Shown here: piece after piece, positions 34,906-43,747 of the stretch
Position numbering within the stretch: position 1 is the first letter of the stretch
Layout of the letters: every line of letters starts with the position of its first letter
Assembly (NCBI RefSeq): GCF_000723165.1
Contig: NZ_HG322949.1
Location: 2,208,234 to 2,272,233, forward strand
Direction: 5' to 3'
Length of the DNA stretch: 64,000 nucleotides
Source of the DNA: Janthinobacterium agaricidamnosum NBRC 102515 = DSM 9628
GTDB lineage: Bacteria; Pseudomonadota; Gammaproteobacteria; Burkholderiales; Burkholderiaceae_D
The notes under the pieces: generated by a model
What the model was told of the DNA's origin: nothing
What the model saw: the letters and a program-made list of their open reading frames with translations, nothing else
Databases searched by the model: none
Position numbers and translations under genes: made by a program

Positions 34906-35362
34906 ATGATTGTACGAAAAAAGGTCAATACGGCGCCGCCAGCCTTCGAGCGCAGTAGCTCGAGCAGCTTGTTTTCAGGTGACTATCTTGACAGGTGCGG
35001 GCTGTGCCGAGTGAATCAGGCGCACGCCAGAGCGACAGCAAATGCGTGCGATAAGAGCAGGATGATAACATGTTTCCGTAGGGTAAATCTTGCTTGTGCA
35101 AAGAAACATCAATTAATACAATGACTTGCCCGAAATGTTATCTGTATTGTCAAAAATATAGCACTCTTTATCGCCTTCAAGGATGTTTTATTTTGTAAGT
35201 ATTAAAACATCGCCTTTAATCAGCGCTTAAGCTTCTGCGCAGAAACTAGGGTTCCATAGGGGAGATACTGCATGTATCCTGTAGAATAATTCTGTACAGT
35301 CCTTTGCTGGCGGGCAATGCAAGACGGCCCGCGATTGAATATATATTTTTTCGGAGAAGCCG
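34906..35362. other. AT-rich intergenic region upstream of prc
   Basis: These 457 bases separate the divergent chemoreceptor and protease genes. The part from about 35060 to 35350 is AT-rich and contains several possible -10 elements but no supported coding frame. I see no hairpin or RNA gene that I can support. Confidence 0.4.
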
Positions 35363-37639
35363 ATGAAGAAGAAAATGATGCTGGTAGCCCTGGCGCTCGC
35401 TTTGTCAGTGCAAGCCGGCGCGGCCCAGACGGAAAAAAGCGCTGCTCCCGTGTTGAAACCGCTGGCGCAGCAAACCCAGGCCGCCCTGTGGGCGTCGCGG
35501 GTGCTGTCGCGTTACCATTACAAGGCCGTGCCGCTTGACGATGCGATGTCGGAAAAGATTTTCGATCGTTATTTCAAGTCGCTGGATGCCGAGAAACTGT
35601 TTTTTGTGCAAGCCGATCTGGATCAGTTCGCTCCTTTGCGCACCAAGCTGGACGACGCCATCAATAATGAAAACATGGGCGCGCCATTCGCGATCTACAA
35701 TGTGTACCAGCAGCGTTTTGAAGAGCGTATTAATTATGCGCGTGAATTGCTGAAGACCAAATTCGATTTCACCACCGATGAAAGTTACCAATACGACCGC
35801 GAAAAAGCGAACTGGGCCAAATCGGACGATGAAATCCGCGAATTGTGGCGCAAACGCATCAAGAATGACTGGCTGCGCCTGAAACTGGCCGGCAAGGATG
35901 ACAAGGGCATCCGCGAAACGCTGGACAAGCGCTACGAAAACTACATCAGCCGTTCGCGCAAGCTCAACAGCGAGGACGTGTTCCAGATCTTCATGAACGC
36001 GTATGCGATGTCGATCGAACCGCATACCAATTACCTGGGCCCGCGCGCGTCGGAAAACTTCGATATCGCCATGCGTTTGTCGGTCGAGGGCATCGGCGCG
36101 ACCTTGCAGACGCGCGATGAAGACACGGTGATACGCGACTTGACGCCCGGCAGCCCGGCCATGTTGTCGGGCAAGCTGAAGGTTGGCGACCGCATCATGG
36201 GCGTCAGCCAGGGCGCGAGCGGCCCGTTCACTGAAATCCTCGGCTGGCGCATCGACGACGTCGTGCAATTGATACGCGGACCCAAGGATTCGACGGTGCG
36301 GCTCGACATCCTGCCGCTCGACGCGGGACCGGATGGCAAGCACATCACCGTGACGCTGGTGCGCAAGAAAATCACGATGGAAGAGCAGGCCGCCAAGAAA
36401 TCGGTGATCGAAGTCAAGGATGGCGCCGTCAAGCGCCGCATCGGCGTGATCGCCTTGCCGACCTTTTACCAGGACTTCGAGGCCCGCCGCCGTGGCGACA
36501 AGGATTACAAGAGCGCCACCCGCGACGTGGCGCGCCTGCTGGGCGAGTTGAAGAAGGATAAGGTCGATAACGTGCTGATCGACTTGCGCAACAATGGCGG
36601 CGGTTCGCTGAACGAGGCGGTCGAATTGACCGGCCTGTTCATCGACAAAGGTCCGGTGGTGCAGCAGCGCAATGCCGAAGGTAAAGTCGATATCGAGAGC
36701 GACACCAATGCCGGCCTGGCGTGGGATGGACCGGTCGGCGTGCTGATCAATCGCGGTTCGGCGTCGGCGTCGGAGATTTTCGCCGCCGCGATCCAGGATT
36801 ACGGCCGTGGCCTGATCATCGGCGAAGGCAGCTTCGGCAAGGGCACCGTGCAAACCATCATCAACCTGGACCGTTTTGGCGGTGGCGACAAGGCCCGTTT
36901 CGGCGAGTTGAAAATGACGGTCGCGCAATTCTTCCGCATCAACGGCGGCACCACCCAGTTGCGTGGCGTCACGCCGGACATCAAGTTGCCTGGCAGCTCG
37001 GATACCGACAATTTCGGCGAATCGAGCTACGACAACGCCTTGCCTTGGGTGGCGATCAAACCGGCGAACTATGTGCCGGCCGGCGACTTGAAGGAGATCG
37101 TGCCATTGCTGGACCGCAAGCACGATACGCGCGTGGCGAAAGACAAGGATTTCCAGTACTTGCAGGAAGACATAGCGCTGGTCGTCAAGCAGCGCAAGGA
37201 AAACCTGATTTCGCTCAATGAAACCGTGCGCCGCAAGGAGCGCGACAGCCAGGAAGCGCGCGCCAAGCTGCGTGAAAAACGCTTGCTGGCGGCGATCGCC
37301 AATCCGGGCGACGACCTGGTGATCTTGCCTGATCCTAAGGATGCGCTGAACAAGGCGCTCGGTGCGAAAACCAGCAGCAGTGCTGCCAAGCAAATCGCCG
37401 CCGTCAAGGGCGCCTTGCGCACCGACGATGGCTTGCAGGGCGACGAGCGCTCGCTGACGGCCGAACTGGATGCCGAAAAAGCGGCCAAGAGCGCCAAGGA
37501 CGTGCTGCTCAATGAAGCGGTGCGCATCTTGTCGGACGAGGTCGGCCTGTTGAAGGGCGACACCCGCTTGGCCGCGCGCGTCTTGCCTTACGCGAGCGAT
37601 GTCGGCACGCCGGCGGCAGCGGCAACCGCCGCCAAGTAA
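35363..37639 (+). CDS. prc: Tail-specific protease (carboxy-terminal processing peptidase S41)
   Basis: This 758-residue periplasmic protease begins with a signal peptide (MKKKMMLVALALALSVQAGAAQ). The N-terminal helical region (RYHYKAVPLDDAMSEKIFDRYFKSLD) is followed by a PDZ domain at about 235-320. The S41 core has LIDLRNNGGGSLNEAVELTGLF and the catalytic dyad: Ser in GSASASEIFAAAIQDYGRGL (about residue 465) and Lys in GSFGKGTVQT. The C-terminal part (from about 560) corresponds to the DUF3340 extension of Prc/Tsp. It trims C-termini of exported proteins and affects cell-wall enzymes. A strong terminator follows. Confidence 0.94.
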   Translation: MKKKMMLVALALALSVQAGAAQTEKSAAPVLKPLAQQTQAALWASRVLSRYHYKAVPLDDAMSEKIFDRYFKSLDAEKLFFVQADLDQFAPLRTKLDDAINNENMGAPFAIYNVYQQRFEERINYARELLKTKFDFTTDESYQYDREKANWAKSDDEIRELWRKRIKNDWLRLKLAGKDDKGIRETLDKRYENYISRSRKLNSEDVFQIFMNAYAMSIEPHTNYLGPRASENFDIAMRLSVEGIGATLQTRDEDTVIRDLTPGSPAMLSGKLKVGDRIMGVSQGASGPFTEILGWRIDDVVQLIRGPKDSTVRLDILPLDAGPDGKHITVTLVRKKITMEEQAAKKSVIEVKDGAVKRRIGVIALPTFYQDFEARRRGDKDYKSATRDVARLLGELKKDKVDNVLIDLRNNGGGSLNEAVELTGLFIDKGPVVQQRNAEGKVDIESDTNAGLAWDGPVGVLINRGSASASEIFAAAIQDYGRGLIIGEGSFGKGTVQTIINLDRFGGGDKARFGELKMTVAQFFRINGGTTQLRGVTPDIKLPGSSDTDNFGESSYDNALPWVAIKPANYVPAGDLKEIVPLLDRKHDTRVAKDKDFQYLQEDIALVVKQRKENLISLNETVRRKERDSQEARAKLREKRLLAAIANPGDDLVILPDPKDALNKALGAKTSSSAAKQIAAVKGALRTDDGLQGDERSLTAELDAEKAAKSAKDVLLNEAVRILSDEVGLLKGDTRLAARVLPYASDVGTPAAAATAAK

Positions 37640-37696
37640 ATTACGGCAATGCACCTTGCCCTGAACGTTTTGTCAGGCGCTCCAAGCCGTGCATAG

Positions 37697-37730
37697 AATG
37701 GCCGCCGATTATTCGGCGGCCATTTTTTTT
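37697..37730 (+). terminator. Intrinsic terminator of prc
   Basis: A 12-bp stem (37697-37708 pairing with 37713-37724, loop TTAT) is followed by a run of T to 37730. Confidence 0.9.
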
Positions 37731-37851
37731 GTCGCATTAAATTCCCCAAAAGGGCTTGTCGGGTCCGTTTCCATCCTTTATGATCTTTGCAGATGCACTC
37801 ATTGCATCAACGTCGCTCGGACGGATCCGGGCGCTTACGTAAAGACACATC

Positions 37852-39066
37852 ATGACCGAAGCCCAAGCTCCGCGCAGCTTTTCGCGCATCAACCGTTTGC
37901 CTCCCTACGTTTTTAACATCACCGCCGAATTGAAGATGGCGGCGCGCCGCCGTGGCGAAGACATCATCGATATGTCGATGGGTAATCCCGATGGCGCCAC
38001 TCCCGCTCACATCGTCGACAAACTGGTCGACACCGTGCACCGTCCCGACACCCACGGTTATTCGGCGTCCAAGGGCATACCGCGTTTGCGGCGCGCCATT
38101 TCGCACTGGTACAAAAAGCGCTACGAGGTCGACATCGACCCGGATGCGGAAGCCATCGTCACCATCGGTTCCAAGGAAGGGCTGGCGCATTTGATGCTGG
38201 CCACGCTGGACCGCGGCGACACGGTGCTGGTGCCGAATCCGAGCTACCCGATCCACATCTGGGGCGCGGTGATCGCCGGCGCCGATATCCGCTCGGTGCG
38301 CATGAGCCCCGGCGTCGACTTTTTTGCCGAGCTGGAACGGGCCATCCGCGAAAGTTATCCAAAGCCGAAAATGATGGTGCTCGGTTTTCCGTCGAACCCG
38401 ACCGCGCAATGCGTCGAACTGGAATTTTTCGAGCGGGTGGTGGCGCTGGCGAAACAGCATGATATTTTGGTGGTGCACGACCTGGCCTATGCCGACATCA
38501 CCTTCGACGGCTGGAAAGCGCCGTCGATCATGCAAGTGCCGGGCGCGCGCGACGTGGCGGTGGAATTTTTCACGCTGTCGAAAAGCTACAACATGGCGGG
38601 CTGGCGCATCGGCTTCATGGTCGGCAACCGCGAACTGGTGGCGGCGCTGGCGCGCATCAAGAGTTACCACGATTACGGCAGCTTCACGCCGGTGCAAGTG
38701 GCGGCCATCGCCGCGCTGGAAGGCGATCAAGGCTGCGTGACGGAAATCTGCGCGCAATACCAGAACCGCCGCGACGTGCTGGTCAAAGGCTTGCTGGAAG
38801 CCGGCTGGCCGGTCGACAAACCGAAGGCGTCGATGTATATCTGGGCCCATATCCCGCAAGCGTACCGCCACCTCGGCTCGCTGGAGTTTTCCAAGCGGCT
38901 ATTGGCCGAAGCGAAGGTGTGCGTGTCGCCCGGTATCGGCTTCGGCGAGTATGGCGATGAATACGTACGCTTCGCGCTGATCGAAAATGAGGCGCGGATA
39001 CGCCAGGGATTACGCGGCATCAAGGCAATGTTGCGTGCCGGCCCCAACGCAAAAAGTGCCGAATAA
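37852..39066 (+). CDS. alaC: Alanine transaminase AlaC-type aminotransferase
   Basis: This is a 404-residue class I PLP aminotransferase. N-terminal [33 protein letters not shown] is typical of AlaC. The PLP Lys is about residue 244 in [15 protein letters not shown], with GSKEGLAHL for phosphate contact and [11 protein letters not shown] carrying the Asn. The C-terminal Arg that binds the carboxylate is in [10 protein letters not shown]. It converts pyruvate and glutamate to alanine and 2-oxoglutarate. The tandem small-RNA region lies directly downstream. Confidence 0.9.
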   Translation: MTEAQAPRSFSRINRLPPYVFNITAELKMAARRRGEDIIDMSMGNPDGATPAHIVDKLVDTVHRPDTHGYSASKGIPRLRRAISHWYKKRYEVDIDPDAEAIVTIGSKEGLAHLMLATLDRGDTVLVPNPSYPIHIWGAVIAGADIRSVRMSPGVDFFAELERAIRESYPKPKMMVLGFPSNPTAQCVELEFFERVVALAKQHDILVVHDLAYADITFDGWKAPSIMQVPGARDVAVEFFTLSKSYNMAGWRIGFMVGNRELVAALARIKSYHDYGSFTPVQVAAIAALEGDQGCVTEICAQYQNRRDVLVKGLLEAGWPVDKPKASMYIWAHIPQAYRHLGSLEFSKRLLAEAKVCVSPGIGFGEYGDEYVRFALIENEARIRQGLRGIKAMLRAGPNAKSAE

Positions 39067-39094
39067 TGGCCTGACGCCCTAGATATATCGCCGC

Positions 39095-39216
39095 CTTATT
39101 TCTATCATCACCACTCTAAAGTGGTTTTATATGCGGCGTCGCAGCATAATTGACTTGTCTCCTCTATCTCCTCCAAGGAAATAGATTCAGCCCGCTACTG
39201 TAGCGGGCTTTTTTTT
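39095..39216 (+). ncRNA. Candidate small RNA, tandem copy 1, with anti-SD motif and terminator
   Basis: A unit of about 120 bases begins after a GATATA -10-like element (39082-39087). It contains TTTCTATCATCAC, a short hairpin ACCACT/AGTGGT (39110-39125), a second hairpin ATGCGGCG/CGCAGCAT and an unpaired C-rich stretch TGTCTCCTCTATCTCCTCC (39156-39174). It ends in a terminator (stem 39189-39197 with 39201-39209, then eight T). CTCCTC and CTCCTCC are complementary to Shine-Dalgarno sequences, a common sRNA seed. No coding frame explains the conservation with copy 2, which lies exactly 182 bases downstream. The 5' end is inferred. Confidence 0.65.
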
Positions 39217-39276
39217 GCCCGCGAAACAAGCTTGCCGGGTGCGGCGCGCGCCTGATCGCTGAAGATATTCGTCATC

Positions 39277-39398
39277 CTGATTTCTATCATCACAACAAAC
39301 AATTTGATTAATATGCTGCGATGCGTCAAGATGCATCTGTCTCCTCTATCTCCTCCAAGGAAATAGATTCAGCCCGCTCCCGTAGCGGGCTTTTTTTT
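39277..39398 (+). ncRNA. Candidate small RNA, tandem copy 2, with anti-SD motif and terminator
   Basis: This is the second copy, offset by 182 bases in every shared block: GATATT -10-like element (39264-39269), TTTCTATCATCAC (39281-39293), the C-rich segment (39338-39356) and terminator (39371-39398). Between the blocks the sequence differs strongly, yet hairpins recur at the matching places (CAAA/TTTG at 39296-39306, then GATGC/GCATC). This suggests selection on RNA structure and on the C-rich seed. The terminator stem is identical while its loop differs (CTG against CCCGT). Confidence 0.65.
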
Positions 39399-39523
39399 CG
39401 CCTGCTTTTTTGATGTCCGCTTTGCTGATCAAATGACGCGGCGGGCGCGCACTTCTGATGTACAATTCTTGAGAACGGTCGTGCTTTTTTTGAGGGCGCC
39501 GCTACCGACAACCAGGAGACAGC

Positions 39524-40714
39524 ATGGACTTGAACTACAACAAGGAGGAACTGGCTTTCCGCGTGACGGTGCGCGCCTTCCTCGATAGCAATTTGCCGGC
39601 CGAGTTGCAGCACAAGGTGCGTGGTCATTTGCGTTTGGCGAAGGACGACTATGTGCGCTGGCATAAGATTGTCGCCAAACAGGGTTGGGCCGCACCGGCC
39701 TGGCCGGTCGAATATGGCGGCGCCGGCTGGAATGCGGTGCAGCGCCATATCTGGGAAGATGAATGCGCGCGCGCCGGCACGCCGCAGATATTGCCATTCG
39801 GTATCAACATGGTGGCGCCGGTGATCATGGCGTTCGGCAACGAGGCCCAGAAAGCCTATTATTTGCCGCGCATCCTGCACTGCGACGACTGGTGGTGCCA
39901 GGGCTATTCGGAGCCGGGCGCCGGTTCCGACCTGGCCGCGCTGACAACCAGCGCCGAACGTCGCGGCGACCATTACCTTGTCAACGGCCAGAAAACCTGG
40001 ACCACGCTGGGCCAGCACGCCGACATGATCTTTTGCCTGGTGCGCACCGATCCATCGGTGCGCAAGCAAGAGGGCATTTCCTTCTTGCTGATCGATATGA
40101 AAACGCCGGGCGTCACGGTGCGGCCCATCATCATGCTCGATGAAGACCATGAAGTGAACGAAGTGTTTTTCGATAAGGTCAAGGTGCCGGTGAGCAACCT
40201 GGTGGGCCAGGAAAACAAGGGCTGGACTTACGCCAAGTATTTGCTGGGCCACGAGCGCACCGGCATCGCGGCGGTCGGCCGTTCCAAGCGCGAACTGGGC
40301 TTCCTGAAGAAGCTGGCGATGACGCGGCAAAAACGCGGCCGCCCGCTGCTCGACGATGCTCTGTTCGCGGCCAGGGTGGCGACGCTGGAAATCGAATTGA
40401 TGGCGCTCGAAATGACGGTCTTGCGGGTGATTGGCGAAGAGGACAAGGGACCGGGGCCGCAGGCGTCGATGCTGAAGGTGCGCGGGTCGGAAATCCAGCA
40501 AACGCTGACCGAGCTGATGATCGAAGCGCTGGGACCGCAAGCGTTGCCGTTCGACCCGGCTTACCTGGGCGGCACAAGCGAGCACAGCAGCGCAGGCGAC
40601 GACCTGGCCGCGCCGCTGGCCGCGCATTACTTCAATTACCGCAAGACATCGATTTACGGCGGCTCGAACGAAATTCAGAAAAACATCATTACCCAGATGA
40701 TCCTGGGTCTGTGA
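39524..40714 (+). CDS. Acyl-CoA dehydrogenase, first of a pair
   Basis: This 396-residue FAD enzyme introduces a trans-2 double bond in an acyl-CoA. It shows WCQGYSEPGAGSDLAAL (FAD/substrate loop), VNGQKTWTTLGQHADMIFCLVRTD, and the C-terminal SIYGGSNEIQKNIITQMILGL. The usual catalytic Glu of medium-chain enzymes (YEGT) is Gly in this YGGS version, as in dehydrogenases that put the base elsewhere or work as heteromers. The gene is followed after 9 bases by a second, diverged dehydrogenase and then two MaoC genes, so a heteromeric complex is likely. The ribosome binding site is CAGGAGAC. Confidence 0.93.
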   Translation: MDLNYNKEELAFRVTVRAFLDSNLPAELQHKVRGHLRLAKDDYVRWHKIVAKQGWAAPAWPVEYGGAGWNAVQRHIWEDECARAGTPQILPFGINMVAPVIMAFGNEAQKAYYLPRILHCDDWWCQGYSEPGAGSDLAALTTSAERRGDHYLVNGQKTWTTLGQHADMIFCLVRTDPSVRKQEGISFLLIDMKTPGVTVRPIIMLDEDHEVNEVFFDKVKVPVSNLVGQENKGWTYAKYLLGHERTGIAAVGRSKRELGFLKKLAMTRQKRGRPLLDDALFAARVATLEIELMALEMTVLRVIGEEDKGPGPQASMLKVRGSEIQQTLTELMIEALGPQALPFDPAYLGGTSEHSSAGDDLAAPLAAHYFNYRKTSIYGGSNEIQKNIITQMILGL

Positions 40715-40723
40715 GGAGGCGAC

Positions 40724-41863
40724 ATGGATTTTAATGTAAAAGAAGAGCAGCAACAATTCGCCGATGCGCTGCGCCGCTGGGTTGCCAGGGATTATGCTTT
40801 CGGCACCCGCCAGCAGATCATCCATTCGGCCGCCGGCGTGTCGGACAGCGCCTGGGCTACCTTGACCGAGCTGGGCATGACGGCGCTGCCGGTGCCGGAA
40901 CAGCAGGGCGGTTTCAGCGGCAGCGCGGCCGATATGCTGGTCGTGATGCAAGAGCTGGGACGCGGCCTGGTGGTCGAGCCGTATCTGGCCACGATGATGG
41001 CCGCGCAATGCCTGACCCTGGCCGGCGGCCATGAACGCTTGCTGGAACAGGTCGCCGCCGGCCAACTGAAACTGGCCAGCGCGCTCGGCGAGCGGCAGGC
41101 GCGCCACGATTTGTCCGATATCCAGACCAGCGCCATCGCCAGCGGCGACGGTTTTATCCTCGACGGCGCCAAGACGGTGGTGATCCACGGCGCCCAGGCG
41201 GGAGCGCTGATCGTGTCGGCCCGCAGCAGCGGCGGCCAATACGATACGGAAGGCATTTCGCTGTTCGTGTTGCCGGTCGATACGCCGGGCATCGGCATTC
41301 GCGACTACCGCACCATCGATGGCCAGCGCGCCGCCAGCGTGACCTTCAGCCAGGTGCGGGCAAGCAAGGAAAGCTTGCTGGGCCAGGCCGGCGCCGCTTG
41401 GGACATTCTTGAAGCGGCCGCCGATTACGGCGTCGCCTTGCTGTGCGCGGAAGCGATCGGCGTGATGGATGCACTGTTCGCGGCCACCCTCGATTACGTG
41501 AAAACCCGCAGCCAGTTCGGCGCGCCGATCGGCAAGTTCCAGGCCTTGCAGCACCGCATGGCCGATATGTTCATTCACCTGGAGCAAGCCCGTTCGATGG
41601 CGATGCTGGCGGCCGGCAAGGTCGATAGCGCCGATGCCGAGGAACGGCGCCGCATTGTGTCGGCCGCCAAGATGCGGGTCGGCCAGGCGGCGAAATTTGT
41701 CGGCCAACAAGCCGTACAATTGCATGGCGGCATGGGCGTGACCGATGAACTGCCCGCCGCCCATTATTTCAAGCGCTTGACGATGATAGAACTGACGCTG
41801 GGCGATAGCGACCATCACCTGCAGCGATTTATGGCCCAGCCGGGTTTCAGGCACACTGCATAA
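40724..41863 (+). CDS. Acyl-CoA dehydrogenase, second of a pair
   Basis: This is a 379-residue diverged acyl-CoA dehydrogenase. The fold markers are LGMTALPVPEQQGGFSGSAADMLVVMQELGRGLVVEPY, a shortened middle beta domain without the usual SEP-GSD loop, and the C-terminal helices YVKTRSQFGAPIGKFQALQHRMADM and QLHGGMGVTDELPAAHYFKRL. It also lacks the YEGT/EIQR end. Adjacent unequal pairs like this form alpha-beta heterotetramers in steroid and branched-chain catabolism, in which one subunit contributes FAD contacts. I infer the same here. It is immediately downstream of the first subunit. Confidence 0.9.
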   Translation: MDFNVKEEQQQFADALRRWVARDYAFGTRQQIIHSAAGVSDSAWATLTELGMTALPVPEQQGGFSGSAADMLVVMQELGRGLVVEPYLATMMAAQCLTLAGGHERLLEQVAAGQLKLASALGERQARHDLSDIQTSAIASGDGFILDGAKTVVIHGAQAGALIVSARSSGGQYDTEGISLFVLPVDTPGIGIRDYRTIDGQRAASVTFSQVRASKESLLGQAGAAWDILEAAADYGVALLCAEAIGVMDALFAATLDYVKTRSQFGAPIGKFQALQHRMADMFIHLEQARSMAMLAAGKVDSADAEERRRIVSAAKMRVGQAAKFVGQQAVQLHGGMGVTDELPAAHYFKRLTMIELTLGDSDHHLQRFMAQPGFRHTA

Positions 41864-41896
41864 TCAAGCACACTGCATACAACAGGAGACAAGCAT

Positions 41897-42376
41897 ATGA
41901 CAAGCAAGCGAGACTGGTATTTCGAGGATTTTTTTGTTGGACAAGAAATTGAACTGGGCCAGCGCCATGTGACGGAAGACGAGATCATCGCGTTCGCGAC
42001 GCAATTCGATCCGCAACCGTTCCATGTCGATCACGAGGCCGCCGAGCAGTCGATCTTCAAGGGCGTGATCGCCAGCGGCTGGCATACCTGCAGCATGATG
42101 ATGCGGCTGGTGGTCGATAATCTGCTGAGCCAGTCGTCCAGCATGGGCTCGCCCGGCCTGGACAGCGTGCGCTGGATCAAGCCGGTGCGCGCCGGCGATA
42201 CCTTGAAGGTGGTCTACGTCACCAAGGATGTGCGGCCGTCGGCATCGAAGCCGGACCGCGGCGTGGTGGTGTCGATCTGGCGCGCCAGCAACCAGCATGG
42301 CGAAGTGGTCGCCACCGTCGAAGGGATGGGCATGTTCGGCCGCCGCCATGTCGATGGGGCAGCGCCGCATGCGTGA
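41897..42376 (+). CDS. MaoC-family (R)-specific enoyl-CoA hydratase-like protein, first of a pair
   Basis: This is a 159-residue hot-dog-fold protein. The hydratase motif region reads FATQFDPQPFHVDHEAAEQSIFKGVIASGWHT, with the Asp/His pair spaced as in MaoC hydratases. It starts 33 bases after the dehydrogenase pair and overlaps the next MaoC gene by 8 bases. It probably hydrates the enoyl-CoA produced by the upstream enzymes, alone or as one half of a heterodimer. The signature Gly-Asp is replaced by Phe-Asp, so this subunit may be the less active half. Confidence 0.88.
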   Translation: MTSKRDWYFEDFFVGQEIELGQRHVTEDEIIAFATQFDPQPFHVDHEAAEQSIFKGVIASGWHTCSMMMRLVVDNLLSQSSSMGSPGLDSVRWIKPVRAGDTLKVVYVTKDVRPSASKPDRGVVVSIWRASNQHGEVVATVEGMGMFGRRHVDGAAPHA

Positions 42377-42824
42377 TTTGTCCAGCCTGGAAGATTTGCA
42401 CAGCCTGGTGGGCCAGCATGTGGCGTATTCCGACTGGGTCACGATTACGCAAAAACACATCGATGATTTTGCCGAGACCTCCGGCGACCGCCAGTGGATC
42501 CATGTCGATGCCGAACGTTGTCAGCGCGAATCGCCGTTCGGCAGCACCATCGCGCATGGTTTTTTGACGCTGTCGCTGGTGTCGGCGATGCTGGAAAACG
42601 CGGTGCGCCTGCCGGCCGCCAGGGTGACCTTGAACTATGGCTTGAACAAAGTGCGCTTTCCGGCGCCGGTGCCGGTCGACAGCCGCTTGCGCGCCAGCCT
42701 GGCCATCCTGTCTTACGAGGTGATCGACAAGGGCGTGCAACTGGGGTGGAAAGTGGTCATCGAGCGCGATGGCGGCGACAAGCCGGTCTGCGTCGCGCAA
42801 TTCCTGATGCATTTCTATCCCTGA
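42369..42824 (+). CDS. MaoC-family (R)-specific enoyl-CoA hydratase, second of a pair
   Basis: This is a 151-residue MaoC hydratase with a complete hydratase-2 motif: FAETSGDRQWIHVDAERCQRESPFGSTIAHGFLTLSL (catalytic Asp and His in GD..WIH), then a YGLNKVRFPAPVPV strand. I chose ATG 42369, which overlaps the preceding stop by 8 bases. Two earlier in-frame ATG codons lie at 42348 and 42354. It closes a four-gene operon of dehydrogenases and hydratases (39524-42824) that would carry out the first two beta-oxidation steps on an unidentified acyl-CoA. The next gene is convergent. Confidence 0.88.
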   Translation: MRDLSSLEDLHSLVGQHVAYSDWVTITQKHIDDFAETSGDRQWIHVDAERCQRESPFGSTIAHGFLTLSLVSAMLENAVRLPAARVTLNYGLNKVRFPAPVPVDSRLRASLAILSYEVIDKGVQLGWKVVIERDGGDKPVCVAQFLMHFYP

Positions 42825-42826
42825 GC

Positions 42827-43747
42827 TCAGTCATCCGAGGCGCAGCAGCGATTGCGTCCAGTGTGCTTGGCGCGGTACAACAGCGCATCGGCGATCCGTA
42901 TCAGCACGCTGGAATCGGCGGCTTCGGCCGGCATGATGCTGGCCATGCCGAGGCTGACCGTCACATGCGGGCCGACCGGCGATCTGGCGTGGACGATTTG
43001 CAATTGCCGCACCTCGTCGAGGATGCGCTGCGCCACCACTGCCGCGCCTTCGCGTGTTTCTTGCGGCAATAAAATGATGAATTCCTCGCCGCCGTAACGG
43101 GCCAGCAGGTCGGGCGGCCGCACCGCGCAGCGTTTCATCGCCGCGCTCACCTGTTGCAAACACAGGTCGCCGGCCTGGTGGCCGTAGGTGTCGTTGTAAT
43201 CCTTGAAGTGGTCGATATCGGCCATGATCAGCGCCATCGGCGCGCCGTCGCGGGCGCAGCGGCGCCATTCGCTGTCGATGGTGTCGTTGAAGCTGCGCCG
43301 GTTGGCGACGCCGGTCAGCGGGTCGGTCAGCGACAATTCGCGCATCGCATCGGCTTGCCGCTTGATGGTCAGCTGGCTGCGCACCCGCGCGCGCACCACG
43401 GCGGCGTTGAACGGCTTGCTGATGAAGTCGACCGCGCCCGCTTCCAGCGCCCGGGTTTCATCTTCCGGCTGGCTCAGCGCGGTGACGAAAATCACCGGGA
43501 TGCCGCACAGCGTACTCGATGCGCGCAGCGCGGTGCAGACCGCGTAGCCATCCATGCCGGGCATCATGGCGTCCAGCAAGATCAGGTCGGGCGACTGCTG
43601 GTCGGCGATTTCCAGCGCCTTTTCTCCGCTCAGCGCAAACAGCACGTCATGCTCTTCGTGCAGCAACTGGTGCAGGATTTGAACATTCTCCATCGCGTCG
43701 TCGACGACCAGGATACGCCCATTCATGGCCAGCGAAGTCCAGCTCAT
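42827..43747 (-). CDS. Response regulator diguanylate cyclase (REC-GGDEF)
   Basis: This 306-residue protein has a receiver domain at about 10-125 with phosphoacceptor Asp 59 (LILLDAMMPGMDGY) and Lys 111 (ISKPF). A GGDEF domain at about 138-300 follows, with DPLTGVANRR, ADIDHFKDYND and the active-site motif YGGEEF at 218-223. An RxxD inhibitory site (RPPD, 210-213) sits five residues before GGEEF, so product inhibition by c-di-GMP is expected. It synthesises c-di-GMP in response to phosphorylation. Its start overlaps the end of the degenerate hybrid-kinase gene (43744) by 4 bases, so the lost kinase was probably its partner. Confidence 0.95.
   Translation of the reverse strand: MSWTSLAMNGRILVVDDAMENVQILHQLLHEEHDVLFALSGEKALEIADQQSPDLILLDAMMPGMDGYAVCTALRASSTLCGIPVIFVTALSQPEDETRALEAGAVDFISKPFNAAVVRARVRSQLTIKRQADAMRELSLTDPLTGVANRRSFNDTIDSEWRRCARDGAPMALIMADIDHFKDYNDTYGHQAGDLCLQQVSAAMKRCAVRPPDLLARYGGEEFIILLPQETREGAAVVAQRILDEVRQLQIVHARSPVGPHVTVSLGMASIMPAEAADSSVLIRIADALLYRAKHTGRNRCCASDD

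Noticed and set aside
35405..41854. Long antisense frames opposite prc and the first acyl-CoA dehydrogenases (749 and 842 codons)
   Set aside because: They run across gene boundaries, carry no recognisable motifs and mirror the codon bias of the true genes.
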